Part shown: one piece after another, positions 12,890-22,364 of the stretch | Layout: the number at the start of each line of letters is the position of its first letter | How positions within the stretch are numbered: position 1 is the stretch's first letter | DNA from: Hormoscilla sp. GUM202 | GTDB taxonomy: Bacteria; Cyanobacteriota; Cyanobacteriia; Cyanobacteriales; Desertifilaceae | Assembly: GCA_005518205.2 (NCBI GenBank) | Contig: RFFC02000014.1 | Span: 1 to 64,000 of the forward strand | DNA: 64,000 nucleotides | Reading direction: 5' to 3' | Notes under the pieces: generated by a model | Told to the model about the DNA's origin: nothing | What the model saw: the letters and a program-made list of their open reading frames with translations, nothing else | The model's database searches: none | Position numbers and translations under genes: made by a program

Positions 12890-13321
12890 ATGCGACTATT
12901 ACACACGATGCTGCGGGTGGGCAACTTGGAAGAGTCCCTCAAGTTCTACTGCGAGGTGCTGGGGATGAAGCTGCTACGCCAGAAGGACTATACCGGTGGG
13001 AAGTTTACCCTGGCCTTTGTGGGCTATGGCGACGAGTCCGACCATACGGTGCTGGAGCTAACCTATAACTGGGATACCGAGAAGTATGACCTGGGGGATG
13101 GCTACGGTCATATAGCCATTGGCGTGGATGATATTTATGGTACTTGCGAGACGATTAAAGCCCGTGGTGGTAAGGTGGTACGGGAACCGGGTCCGATGAA
13201 GCATGGTTCGACGGTGATTGCCTTCGTCCAAGACCCGAATGGATATAAGATAGAACTCATTCAGTTGGGTACTCAAGGTTCCGCTCAGCAGCAAGCAACG
13301 CCAGCAATGGCTTCTAGCTGA
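12890..13321 (+). CDS. gloA: Lactoylglutathione lyase (glyoxalase I)
   Basis: This 143-residue protein of the vicinal oxygen chelate fold isomerises the hemithioacetal of methylglyoxal and glutathione to S-lactoylglutathione in the cytosol. It shows the family start [20 protein letters not shown], the central [24 protein letters not shown] and the C-terminal [14 protein letters not shown]. Metal-ligand candidates are His5, Glu56 (VLELTYN), His75 (GYGHIA) and the late Glu (YKIELI). A longer frame opens upstream to 12521 but overlaps eno antisense, so the ATG at 12890 is chosen. It is 69 bases upstream of clpB on the same strand. Confidence 0.92.
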   Translation: MRLLHTMLRVGNLEESLKFYCEVLGMKLLRQKDYTGGKFTLAFVGYGDESDHTVLELTYNWDTEKYDLGDGYGHIAIGVDDIYGTCETIKARGGKVVREPGPMKHGSTVIAFVQDPNGYKIELIQLGTQGSAQQQATPAMASS

Positions 13322-13389
13322 AGTACCCCCCTTCCCAGGCGATCGCCTGGGGGACGTAAGATTAAGCTGATAGCATCACAGTTCAAGCC

Positions 13390-16050
13390 ATGCAGCCGAC
13401 AGACTCCAGTAAATTTACAGATAAAGCTTGGGAAGCGATCGTCAACTCCCAGGATGTGGCCCGTCGCGGAAAACATCAGCAGTTGGAGGTGGAACATGTG
13501 GCGATCGCCATGTTAGAACAGGACGGCATTGCCAAGACGATCCTGTCCAAAGCTGGCATTGACCCAGTGAAGCTATCTCAACAGTTGGAACTATTTGACT
13601 CCCGGCAAAAAAAATCCCCAGATGTCGAGCAATTATACCTGGGACGGGGCTTGGACGTGATGCTGGATATGGCCTCAGAGGCGCGGATGTCATGGCAAGA
13701 CGAGTATATTTCCGTCGAACACCTGCTGCTGGCTTTCGCTGAAGATGAGCGCGTTGGTCGCCGGTTGATAAGAGGATTTAACTGCACCCGCACCCAGTTG
13801 GAAGGGGCGATCAAGGATATCCGGGGCAGTCAGAAGGTAACGGACCAAAGTCCAGAAAATAGCTACGCGGCCCTGGAAAAGTACGGACGGGACTTGACAG
13901 AACAGGCTCGCTCCGGTAAACTAGATCCGGTGATAGGCCGGGATGAAGAAATTCGCCGCGTGATTCAGGTATTGTCTCGCCGATCGAAAAATAACCCGGT
14001 GCTGATCGGAGAACCGGGGGTGGGGAAAACCGCGATCGCGGAAGCCCTGGCCCAGCGGATAATCAATAACGAAGTACCGGAATCTCTGAAAAACCGCCAG
14101 TTAATTGGCCTAGATATGGGTTCTCTGATAGCTGGTGCTAAATACCGGGGGGAATTTGAAGACCGGTTGAGAGCAGTATTACGAGAAGTGACTCACTCGG
14201 ACGGTCAGATAGTGCTGTTTATCGACGAACTGCATACGGTGGTGGGGACCGGTGCGGGACAGTCCAGTGCCATGGACGCCAGCAACCTGCTGAAACCGAT
14301 GCTAGCACGGGGGGAACTGCGCTGCATCGGAGCCACAACTCTGGACGAGTACCGCAAATATATCGAAAAAGATGCGGCCCTGGAACGCCGGTTTCAACAG
14401 GTGTTTGTGAATCAGCCCGGGGTAGAGGATACTATTTCTATATTGCGGGGACTGAAGGAACGCTATGAAGTCCATCACGGGGTGAAAATTACGGACTCGG
14501 CCCTGGTAGCGGCGGCCATGCTGTCCAGTCGTTACATCACGGACAGATTTTTGCCCGATAAGGCCATCGACCTGGTAGATGAAGCGGCGGCGAAGCTGAA
14601 GATGGAGATTACTTCCAAACCAGAGGAACTGGAAACCATAGACCGGCGGATAATGCAGTTGGAAATGGAAAAGCTGTCCCTGGAAGCAGAAGTGCAGCGG
14701 GAGGCCCAAGAACGATCGCGCCGGATCGAGCAAGAAATTAGCAGTTTGCAGTCCCGCCAGCAACAGTTGAACGACCAGTGGCAGGGAGAGAAGCAACTGT
14801 TGGAGGCCATCAAAACTCTCAAGGAAGAGGAAGATAAGCTGCGGGTGCAAATCGAACAGGCAGAAAGGGCCTACGATCTCAATAAGGCGGCCCAGTTGAA
14901 GTACGGACGCCTGCAAAAGATAGAGGGCGATCGGGAGGCGAAGGAAGCGCAATTATTGGATATGCAGTCCGGCGGATCGGCCCTGCTGCGGGAACAAGTC
15001 ACGGAAGCAGATGTAGCAGAATTGGTGGCGAAATGGACGGGGATACCGGTCAACCGGCTACTAGAATCGGAACGACAAAAATTATTACAGTTGGAAACAT
15101 ACCTGCACAAGCGGGTGGTAGGGCAAAATGAAGCAGTAGCAGCGGTATCGGCAGCAATACGTCGGGCCAGGGCCGGCATGAAAGACCCCCAACGCCCGAT
15201 CGGATCCTTTTTGTTTATGGGACCGACGGGAGTAGGGAAAACGGAACTGGCCCGGACCTTAGCAGAATGCTTGTTTGATAGCGATGATGCTATAGTGCGA
15301 ATTGACATGTCCGAGTATATGGAGAAGCATTCCGTAGCGCGACTGGTGGGTGCGCCTCCAGGCTATGTAGGTTATGAGGAGGGAGGACAGTTAAGCGAGA
15401 CGGTGCGCCGGCGTCCCTATGCGGTAGTGCTGCTGGATGAGGTGGAAAAGGCCCATCCAGACGTGTTCAATATCTTGCTACAAGTGTTGGATGATGGACG
15501 AATTACAGATTCCCAAGGACGGACAGTAGATTTCCGAAATACAGTCATAGTCATGACTAGCAATATCGGTAGCGACCATATATTGGATGTGGCGGGGGAC
15601 GATACTCAGTATGAAGAGATGCGCAAGCGGGTGTTACAGGCCCTGCGCAAGCAGTTTCGCCCGGAGTTTCTCAACCGGGTTGATGATACAATTCTCTTCC
15701 ATGCCCTGGATAAAGCTGAGTTACGACAAATCGTGGGAATTCAAATTCAGCGGATGGAAAAGCTGCTGGCAGAGCAAAAAATAACTCTGGAACTGACTGA
15801 TGCCGCGATCGACCATTTGGTAGAGGCGGGTTACGATCCTGTTTATGGGGCCCGCCCCCTGAAACGGGCCATTCAGCGCCAACTGGAAAATGCGATCGCC
15901 ACTAAAATTCTGGAAAATACCTTTGTCGAAGGCGATCGGATTATCATAGATTCAGTAGAGGACTCTTTGAGTTTCAGCAAAAAACAGCCAGCTTTGGTTT
16001 CAAAAGCGCTAGTAGAGACTGTTCCTACCCCGACAACAGTCACCCAATAA
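13390..16050 (+). CDS. clpB: ATP-dependent disaggregase ClpB
   Basis: This 886-residue AAA+ protein extracts and unfolds aggregated proteins together with DnaK, in the cytosol. The N-terminal Clp_N repeats (residues 1-150) are followed by the first ATPase module with Walker [10 protein letters not shown] near residue 207 and Walker [13 protein letters not shown]. The coiled-coil M-domain (about 400-530; [20 protein letters not shown]) distinguishes ClpB from ClpA and ClpC. The second module has Walker [10 protein letters not shown] near 614, [16 protein letters not shown] and the sensor [10 protein letters not shown]. Length is normal for the family. Cyanobacteria often have two clpB genes; I cannot decide which one this is. 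Confidence 0.95.
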   Translation: MQPTDSSKFTDKAWEAIVNSQDVARRGKHQQLEVEHVAIAMLEQDGIAKTILSKAGIDPVKLSQQLELFDSRQKKSPDVEQLYLGRGLDVMLDMASEARMSWQDEYISVEHLLLAFAEDERVGRRLIRGFNCTRTQLEGAIKDIRGSQKVTDQSPENSYAALEKYGRDLTEQARSGKLDPVIGRDEEIRRVIQVLSRRSKNNPVLIGEPGVGKTAIAEALAQRIINNEVPESLKNRQLIGLDMGSLIAGAKYRGEFEDRLRAVLREVTHSDGQIVLFIDELHTVVGTGAGQSSAMDASNLLKPMLARGELRCIGATTLDEYRKYIEKDAALERRFQQVFVNQPGVEDTISILRGLKERYEVHHGVKITDSALVAAAMLSSRYITDRFLPDKAIDLVDEAAAKLKMEITSKPEELETIDRRIMQLEMEKLSLEAEVQREAQERSRRIEQEISSLQSRQQQLNDQWQGEKQLLEAIKTLKEEEDKLRVQIEQAERAYDLNKAAQLKYGRLQKIEGDREAKEAQLLDMQSGGSALLREQVTEADVAELVAKWTGIPVNRLLESERQKLLQLETYLHKRVVGQNEAVAAVSAAIRRARAGMKDPQRPIGSFLFMGPTGVGKTELARTLAECLFDSDDAIVRIDMSEYMEKHSVARLVGAPPGYVGYEEGGQLSETVRRRPYAVVLLDEVEKAHPDVFNILLQVLDDGRITDSQGRTVDFRNTVIVMTSNIGSDHILDVAGDDTQYEEMRKRVLQALRKQFRPEFLNRVDDTILFHALDKAELRQIVGIQIQRMEKLLAEQKITLELTDAAIDHLVEAGYDPVYGARPLKRAIQRQLENAIATKILENTFVEGDRIIIDSVEDSLSFSKKQPALVSKALVETVPTPTTVTQ

Positions 16051-16065
16051 TTAAAGCAGGTAGCT

Positions 16066-17941
16066 ATGGATTTTAGCATAGTCATTCCCACATATAATGG
16101 TGCTAAACGTCTGCCAGAAGTGTTAGATAGTCTCCAAGGTCAGGTCGGTACGGAGGGGATAGCATGGGAAGTGTTGGTCGTTGACAACAATAGCAAGGAC
16201 GAAACTGCCGAGGTATTATCGAAATATGCCCAGCAATGGCGTCGAGATAGCCAGTTACGATATCTGTTTGAAGCTAAACAAGGACCGGCTTATGCCCGTT
16301 ACTGTGGGGTAAAAGCAGTTAAAAGCAGTAGCCTCATGGGTTTTTTGGATGATGATAATATACCAGGGCCTAATTGGGTGGCAGAATGTTGTGCTTTTGG
16401 GCGCGATCGGCCCCAAGTAGGCGCCTATGGCGGCATTATCCATGCTAAACTAGATAACGATCCGCCCCCCTACTTTAAGCAAGTCAAGAACTATCTAACT
16501 ATATACAACCGGGGGAACAAACCCTTTCATTACCAGCGTAATGCCAAACCGAGGAGAATCCCGGCAGCGCCAGGAGTAGTCATCCGCAAACAAGCATGGT
16601 CAGAAGCAATACCGCCCCCAGAAAAATTGCTAATCCCCGGTAGAGATGAAAAAACAATGGCTGCCGGCGAAGATGCGGAAATGATGTGTTATGGGCTGGG
16701 GTCGAGCCGGGAATCGCTTCCCGACCCTCCCTTTCGGAACCGGACTTGCGACTTTCACCGCATCCGGCTACTGGGTACTAGGCCCTTATCATAGGTAGAC
16801 TTTATAGGGATTGCTCCCGTTAGCCCTTGCCGCCTGTCTTTTCTTCCCTTTCCTGGTTTGGTGAGTGGTTCTTCTGATAACCGTTAGGATCACCATTCTC
16901 AAGTCAGTTTTACCAGTTATCCATACCTTATCCTCCACTTGCGTTTCGGATTAGTTCCGTGGCGTTTTAGGATTACTCATTCCAGCAGTTTCCTAGTATC
17001 ACCGACCCACGTCAGCGCTGGCTACCCAGCATCATCTACATTACTGTAGACGTTATCCCAGGAATTACCCCGGGCATTCGCTTCTTGGGCCATCCCTCCC
17101 CCCGTGGCTTACGCTTAACATCTAACTGGTCTGCCCGGTTGAGCAGACAGCGCACGGGAGGTTACTTCGTTCCCTAACAACATTTCACGATACCTTGAGG
17201 TCCACACTCTACCCCGGGAGCTGTTTGAGTACTATACTAGCCATCTAGAAAGACTAATACTAGCTACCATTTCCTTTTTAGGCCAGCGTATATAGCCTTA
17301 TTCCGCTGGTTTTACTTAACGAGGCTTGCATATGTTTGCCTGCTCTAACCTTGGGTATCTTTCCTAGCGGCGTCACCGGCGATAGCTGCCAGCTATCCTA
17401 CATTTAAGTCCTCGCTTAGCACCACAATGATGTCACTTCGCAGCACCGAGGACCGGTGTCACCCCCGTACCTAGAGGGAGGGGAATTTAACCCCCATGCT
17501 GTCAGAGTTCCCAATTTCTTGGGCTAGCGTTCCGTATTTGATTACGTTAGGCTAGAACGAATCGCACTCCAAAATAGTAAATGGGAAGTATGGCACAATC
17601 CGAAAATGGAAATCTGGCACCATATTACCCCCGATCGTTTAGAAAAAGCATATCTACTCAGATTGGCCCGTGGATATGGTTTGTCCAATCATCTGGTGCG
17701 CCTCACCAGATATTATCCCTGGCAAAGACCTCTGCTGCAATTAGCAATACCTTTTTATACAGTGCGGGATAGCTTGCGAGTATTGAATCACTATCTCAAA
17801 TACAAAGACATGCTTGAGGATGATTTTGGCAAAGCTTGTGAACTGCAAGTAAAAATCGGTCAGTTATACAGTCCTTATTTGGGAATATATTCATATTGGC
17901 AGAATAAACAGGAAAGCGATCGGGAAAAAGATCGAGGATGA
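16066..17941 (+). pseudogene. hpsE: HpsE-like family 2 glycosyltransferase interrupted by an antisense group II intron
   Basis: Codons 1-209 encode an NT-A-type GT2 enzyme: IPTYNGAKRLPEVLDSL, VVDNNSKDETAEV, GFLDDDNIPGPNWV (metal-binding DDD region) and GEDAEMMCY. The rest resumes at 17568 with NSKWEVWHNPKMEIWHHI and ends at 17941. The family normally reads through this point (SEDxE...IQKAGWEIWYNPxMEIYHQI). Removing about 16694-17567 restores a continuous protein of about 333 residues. The family is that of the glycosyltransferases of hormogonium polysaccharide synthesis; the symbol is by family resemblance. The intron lies on the opposite strand, so it cannot splice from this gene's mRNA and the gene should be inactive. 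Confidence 0.82.
16694..17567 (-). mobile_element. ORF-less group II intron, antisense in the glycosyltransferase gene
   Basis: On the minus strand the element begins GTGCGATTCGTTCTAGCC at 17567, matching the start of the eno intron (GTGCGAATCGTTTAGC). It ends with a domain V (AGCCGGATGCGGTGAAAG ... CGCAAGTCCGGTT, about 16735-16775) and a GC-rich domain VI stem. It has no maturase; total length is about 875 bases. The 3' boundary is uncertain by one to three bases: the protein alignment favours 16694, while an AY ending would be at 16691. It would need a maturase in trans. Its sequence is clearly different from the eno intron, so it is a separate lineage. Confidence 0.85.
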
Positions 17942-17956
17942 TTAATTAAGAAAAAT

Positions 17957-19093
17957 ATGCACATATTAGTTTTGGAAAATGAACCATCTTCTTGCCGTGG
18001 AGGTCAGGAATTGTCGATGTTAGATGTTTGCCAAGGTCTAGCTAAACGCGGTCATAAAATAAGTATGTTATATGTAAAGGAAGGAAATTTACTTAAGCAT
18101 TATCGCGAATTTTGTCACAAAATTATCAAAGTAAATGGCTATAGAATTGAACGAAAAGAAAGAATAAAGTCTCTAGGTAATTTTTTATCAGATATAACAA
18201 AAATCCCTGCAAGCGACTATAGTTGTGTATATAGCAATCAATATCACGATAATTTTTGGGGTGCAGCTTTAGCTTTATCCCGGAATATTCCTTTGATTTG
18301 CCATCTGAGACTACCACCTCCGGACATAAAGCTTGGGTGGCAATGGTCTATTGGCCTGAAAGGAGTGAAACAATTCATTACTATATCAAACCAGACAAAG
18401 CAAGATTGGGCTAACAGAGGCTTGAAATCGGAAAAAATTGAGGTAGTATACAATGGATTAAATCCAGAAATGTTTGAACCGTCAGAGAGTTTTTCTCTAG
18501 CTAGACAAGAATGGGGAATAGCGGAAAATATTAAAGTAATATCTTATGTTGGTAGACTCGATCGAGAGAAAGGAGTGGAAACACTCATTAAAGCTTTTGC
18601 GATAATTTATCAAGATAATAATAGCAGTCGGCTGATAATAGCAGGTAAGCCTTTAAGCGCAAAGGCAGAGTACAAGAAATCATTAGAAAAACTATCAGAG
18701 GATTTGGGCGTAGAAAAGTATGTAGATTTTCTGGGTCACGTAAATAACCCAGGTTCACTTTATCAAATGAGCGATATAACTGTCCTCCCCAGTATAAATT
18801 CTGAACCATTCGGCAGGGTAATTATTGAATCCATGGCCTGTGGAACGCCAGTAGTCGCAAGCAGAACAGGAGGAATTCCAGAAATTTTAACGGGGGAATT
18901 TCAAAAGGGGCTTTTTCAGCCAGGAAATGAGAGAGATTTGTCAGAGAAAATTAAGCTTTTAATTAATTGGAGAGATGATAGTATTATTACACTAGGCGAT
19001 CGATGTCGGGAGTATGTTATAGATAGATTCGGATTAGAGAAAACGATCGAGGGAGTGGAAAAAGCTATCTTAAAAGCAATAAGCAATAAATGA
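17957..19093 (+). CDS. Family 4 glycosyltransferase, hps-type cluster
   Basis: This 378-residue GT-B fold enzyme transfers a sugar from an NDP- or UDP-donor to a growing glycan at the cytoplasmic face. The N-terminal half has the acceptor-domain glycine motif SCRGGQELSMLDVCQGLAKRG. The linker is IEVVYNGLNPEMF, the donor domain starts VISYVGRLDREKGVETLIKAF, and the EX7E motif is EPFGRVIIESMACGTPVVAS. It lies 15 bases after the HpsE-like gene and before another GT2 gene on the same strand, as in hormogonium-polysaccharide clusters. The specific sugar is unknown. It is the only intact glycosyltransferase of the three here. Confidence 0.9.
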   Translation: MHILVLENEPSSCRGGQELSMLDVCQGLAKRGHKISMLYVKEGNLLKHYREFCHKIIKVNGYRIERKERIKSLGNFLSDITKIPASDYSCVYSNQYHDNFWGAALALSRNIPLICHLRLPPPDIKLGWQWSIGLKGVKQFITISNQTKQDWANRGLKSEKIEVVYNGLNPEMFEPSESFSLARQEWGIAENIKVISYVGRLDREKGVETLIKAFAIIYQDNNSSRLIIAGKPLSAKAEYKKSLEKLSEDLGVEKYVDFLGHVNNPGSLYQMSDITVLPSINSEPFGRVIIESMACGTPVVASRTGGIPEILTGEFQKGLFQPGNERDLSEKIKLLINWRDDSIITLGDRCREYVIDRFGLEKTIEGVEKAILKAISNK

Positions 19094-19416
19094 CTAGACA
19101 GGAGTACCAGATGTTGGTTTCTGTAATTATTCCAGTATACAATGATGCTGAACCGCTAAGAACTTGCTTGGAATGTTTAGAGAATCAGACTTACCCCAAA
19201 GAAAGCTATGAAGTGATCGTTGTGGATAATGCCTCACAATCAGATACTGCTAGTGTGGTAAATGAATTCAGCCAAGCAATGATAACATATGAAAAAAAGC
19301 CAGGTTCCTATGCAGCTAGGAATAAAGGGATTTCTGTTGCCAAAGGTGAGATTATAGCTTTTACCGATGCTGACTGTATTCCCGCTGCTGACTGGATAGA
19401 AAAGGGTGTAGAAAAG

Positions 19417-21441
19417 GAAGTTGCTCAATATGTTGGTGGGGAGTGATTTCCACACGAGAGTAGCTCCTGCAGCTTTTTAAACAGGAGCTGATGTCGCACT
19501 TAATGAGTCTGTCCTTTATAACAAGGAGCTGTAACACCCTTGGTGCTTAGGTGGAAACTACACAAGCGAGACTTGGAGTCAATGGTTTATGTTTATGTTG
19601 GTTTTGGCGGCTGCATCTGTTGAATTAGCGTGGACAACGCTGGCATCTTGAAAGATTTGGAAATTCGATCCTTAATGTACGAATAAAAATTCACTCCGTT
19701 TTTGCGGCAGGTGTCAACCAGAGCCAAAAACACTTCCCACGCCTGAGTCCCCTGTAGAGTGCGGGTTCCATTGGAGATTTTGCGCTTAATCACATACTCC
19801 CGGACTGTCCGCTCTGCCTCATTATTGTCAAGAGGAACTTCAGGAAAATCTAGAACTAATAGTAAATAAGGCTTCTTCTGTTTTGTTAAATCAATTCTAT
19901 GATCTAAAGCACTGTATCCGGTTTGACGGGAAAACAATTTGTCAAATTCGGTTTCAAGCAACAGTTTTTGTTGTCGCTGCTCTTCTGTGCTTTGCTGTTG
20001 ATAGGCTTTGAGTTGATAATAGTAAATCCAAAAATAAGAGAGAAATTGTGCCAGGCTTTTTTGATGAGAGGGAACCAGAGGAGTCAGCTTTTCGTAGTGT
20101 CGTCCTTCATGAATCCAGCATAAACTACGATGGTTCGTCTGGTTGTGAAATTGTCCCGCGTCATCAGCCACCAAAATATCTATGTAGTCCCCGAGCTGCT
20201 TTTTCTTCTTGTCAGGCAAAATACTGTCAACTAAATCATCTGATTGAACAACTGCTAATTCAGTTGGATCCAACTGCAATTCGTTTAACATTTGGAGAAC
20301 TGTTTCAGAGTTTTTGCGCTCTCTGGTAAAAAAACTGCTATAGTAAGGATTGCAGAGTGTGAATACATAGCAATTTTTCCCATTAACCCGCATCCCCGTA
20401 TCATCAATTTGGTGATAACTGGTACTGCCCAGTCCCGCTTCTAAAATAGCATTTCGTTCTTCAGTAAATTCTCTTAAATATTGCCGAGTTATTAAGTTAG
20501 ATATTTTTCCCGCCGAGATTACTATTCCCTGAGACTGCAACAATTTAAGAATCTTTTCTTCTGGCACTCGTAACTGATAATACAAAGTGAGAACAAATGC
20601 TTCGAGTTCACTCCCGTAAGATTTGCCTTTTAATCCTTGCGGCAACTGGGCTTCGTAAAATTTCTCCGTACTAGGTGAATAGAGTCTTTCTAGTCGATAA
20701 ATAACCGTGTCTGTTTTAAATATAATATTTTGAATTGTTACTTCTCGGTAGCCTCTATGGGTGATATCTGACGGCAAGTTACTCCGAGCCAGTTTGATAA
20801 CCTCTTCTCTGTCAATATGAATAAGTTGGCGACGTTCCTGGGGGGGGGTTTTCGGTTTTTTCTTTTTTCGCTCTCGACTATTGGGCTGCTCTGGTTTGGC
20901 CTCCGCAGAAGTATCAGCTTTAGAAGTATCAGCTTTGGCTTGAGGTTTGATGTCAGGTTTTCCCTTGTGCCCTTTGAGCGCGGCTATTTCATCTCTCAAT
21001 CGTTGATTGTCAGCTTTCAATTCAAGGTTTTGGCTGTATAGGTCTTCTAGGTAATTGAGTAACCGCTGCAAAACTTCCCGACTTTTTGGGTCGAGATTCT
21101 CTGTGTCTTGGTCGAGGTCAGCAAGCCAATTCTTAGTCATGTCTTCCAACTTACTACTTATTTATCGAATTTGTCAACCCTGGGCGCGGGATTTTGAAAA
21201 AAATCAGCTGTCGCGCATCTCAACTGCATATTCGGGCGCTCGGCTGCCGACTCACCACTTCGAGGTCAAAACCCCCCACCCCGTAAGCATTTGAGAAGTT
21301 TTCGCTCCTCAAAAATTGCTCTTGTCCTGTTAGGCATTCCGAGGCAGTACAAGGGCTGTTCACTCCAGTCCGATGGCCCGAGTAACTATGCAGTACCGGC
21401 AGTACCCATATTCCTTCACCACCAATATCTTGAGCAATTAC
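19417..21441 (-). mobile_element. IS66-family insertion sequence, copy 1
   Basis: The element is 2025 bases long with imperfect terminal inverted repeats (GAAGTTGCTCAATATGTTGG at the left and GTAATTGCTCAAGATATTGG at the right end read inward). It is flanked by the 8-base TSD TAGAAAAG at 19409-19416 and 21442-21449. It carries one long gene (tnpC type) and appears the same as copy 2 at 37823-39847 in inverse orientation. A hairpin (AGCTCCTG ... CAGGAGCT) lies near 19462-19489 inside the left end. No tnpA or tnpB is present, so this is a short single-gene IS66 form. Confidence 0.95.
19593..21149 (-). CDS. tnpC: IS66-family transposase (copy 1)
   Basis: This 518-residue DDE transposase has an N-terminal leucine-zipper-like coiled coil (residues 25-60, NLELKADNQRLRDEIAALKG). 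A basic Lys/Pro-rich linker and the IS66 zinc-binding and catalytic regions follow: GKISNLITRQYLREF, HQIDDTGMRVNGKNC, LVADDAGQFHNQTNHRSLCWIHEGRHY, and the C-terminal DNNEAERTVREYVIKRKISNGTRT. The protein is the same as that at 38115-39671, so the element is recently active. It runs antisense to the glycosyltransferase it interrupts. Confidence 0.95.
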   Translation of the reverse strand: MEDMTKNWLADLDQDTENLDPKSREVLQRLLNYLEDLYSQNLELKADNQRLRDEIAALKGHKGKPDIKPQAKADTSKADTSAEAKPEQPNSRERKKKKPKTPPQERRQLIHIDREEVIKLARSNLPSDITHRGYREVTIQNIIFKTDTVIYRLERLYSPSTEKFYEAQLPQGLKGKSYGSELEAFVLTLYYQLRVPEEKILKLLQSQGIVISAGKISNLITRQYLREFTEERNAILEAGLGSTSYHQIDDTGMRVNGKNCYVFTLCNPYYSSFFTRERKNSETVLQMLNELQLDPTELAVVQSDDLVDSILPDKKKKQLGDYIDILVADDAGQFHNQTNHRSLCWIHEGRHYEKLTPLVPSHQKSLAQFLSYFWIYYYQLKAYQQQSTEEQRQQKLLLETEFDKLFSRQTGYSALDHRIDLTKQKKPYLLLVLDFPEVPLDNNEAERTVREYVIKRKISNGTRTLQGTQAWEVFLALVDTCRKNGVNFYSYIKDRISKSFKMPALSTLIQQMQPPKPT

Positions 21442-22137
21442 TAGAAAAGCTGATGGAAATACCTAATTGTGGCCTAGTGGCGGGGAAAGTGGAATTTTAT
21501 TCTAAAGAACCCGATCGGCCAACAGCTATAGAATTTTATGATATGATTATGTTTATGGATCAGAAAAGATATATTAAGAGAGACAAGTTTGGGGCCACAG
21601 CAAATATGTTTACATTTGCCAGTGTATTTGCCAAGGTAGGCTTATTTAATGAAAAACTCAAATCAGGAGGAGATGGAGAATGGGGGAAGCGAGTATTTGC
21701 CTATGGATATAAACAAATTTATGCCTCCGATGCTCGTGTAAAACATCCAGCAAGATCTTCTCTGAGTCAGCTGCACAAAAAAGTAGTTCGCGTAGCAGGT
21801 GGACATTACGAGCGAGATAGAGGTAATATGAATTTAGGTCAGGAGATATTAAAACGGTTGAGGCCACCTGTAAAATTTCTGCGTTGGCGCTTGTCTGATG
21901 AAAGATTGCAGGGGAATAAAGAAAAGTTGATGTTTGTTTTCGTGACAATATTTGTAAATTATCTGACGGCGTGGGAAATGTTAAGATTGCAAATGGGAGG
22001 GCGGGCGAAAAGAAGTTGAGTTATCGGGGAAGCAGGAGAGGGTGCATCCCAGTTTCGCAATGAGTAGAAATGCTTAGTCGAACGGGTTCCGAGATGGTGT
22101 TAAGCTGAGACAGTCGGTAAACGCTCCCTCTAAAACT

Positions 22138-22356
22138 ATGAATCCTGAAAATTTAGCTCAAATTAAAACCTATGCTTTGGGAATAGCCGCCTTGTTGTAT
22201 GAGGAGGCCCAAGGGACTGTTCCAGAGCAATTGAAAACACTCTCAGGACTCGAAGCTACAGTCCGTGGGCAGTTGCTTCAATACGTCAGTCCAGAGATTG
22301 CCCTTTTTTTATCGAAAGCACCAGTGGCACCACCGCAGGGCGAACCCGAATTTTAA
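22138..22356 (+). CDS. Transposase N-terminal frame (ORF A) of the ISKra4-like element
   Basis: This frame encodes 72 residues, a helical N-terminal segment (MNPENLAQIKTYALGIAALL ... LEATVRGQLLQYV). It crosses a run of seven T at 22313-22319 (GCC CTT TTT TTA). A -1 slip there leads into FIESTSGTTAGRTRILNSIL and on into ORF B, giving one continuous transposase. ORF A unshifted ends 37 bases later at TAA. Programmed -1 frameshifting is known in two-ORF members of this IS family; that it happens here is an inference. Confidence 0.7.
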   Translation: MNPENLAQIKTYALGIAALLYEEAQGTVPEQLKTLSGLEATVRGQLLQYVSPEIALFLSKAPVAPPQGEPEF

Positions 22357-22364
22357 ACAGCATT

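Larger units (their letters stand above)
19111..22019 (+). pseudogene. Family 2 glycosyltransferase interrupted by IS66
   Basis: The N-terminal part (19111-19416) has the GT2 signature SVIIPVYNDAEPLRTCLECL, then VVDNASQSDTASV and FTDADCIPAADW. The C-terminal part (21450-22019) continues with LMEIPNCGLVAGKVEFY, FNEKLKSGGDGEWGKRVFAYGY and HPARSSLSQLHKK. Removing the IS (19417-21441) and one 8-base TSD restores one frame of 291 residues (VEKLMEIP at the join). ATG 19111 has CAGGAG upstream and is preferred over ATG 19090, which overlaps the upstream stop by four bases. The acceptor and donor are unknown. Confidence 0.9.

Noticed and set aside
14302..14952. 216-codon minus-strand frame inside clpB
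   Set aside because: Antisense shadow of the clpB coiled-coil region; Leu/Gln-rich translation is an effect of codon bias.
19923..20329. Plus-strand frames in IS66, repeated at 38935-39341
   Set aside because: Antisense shadows of tnpC; present twice only because the IS is duplicated.
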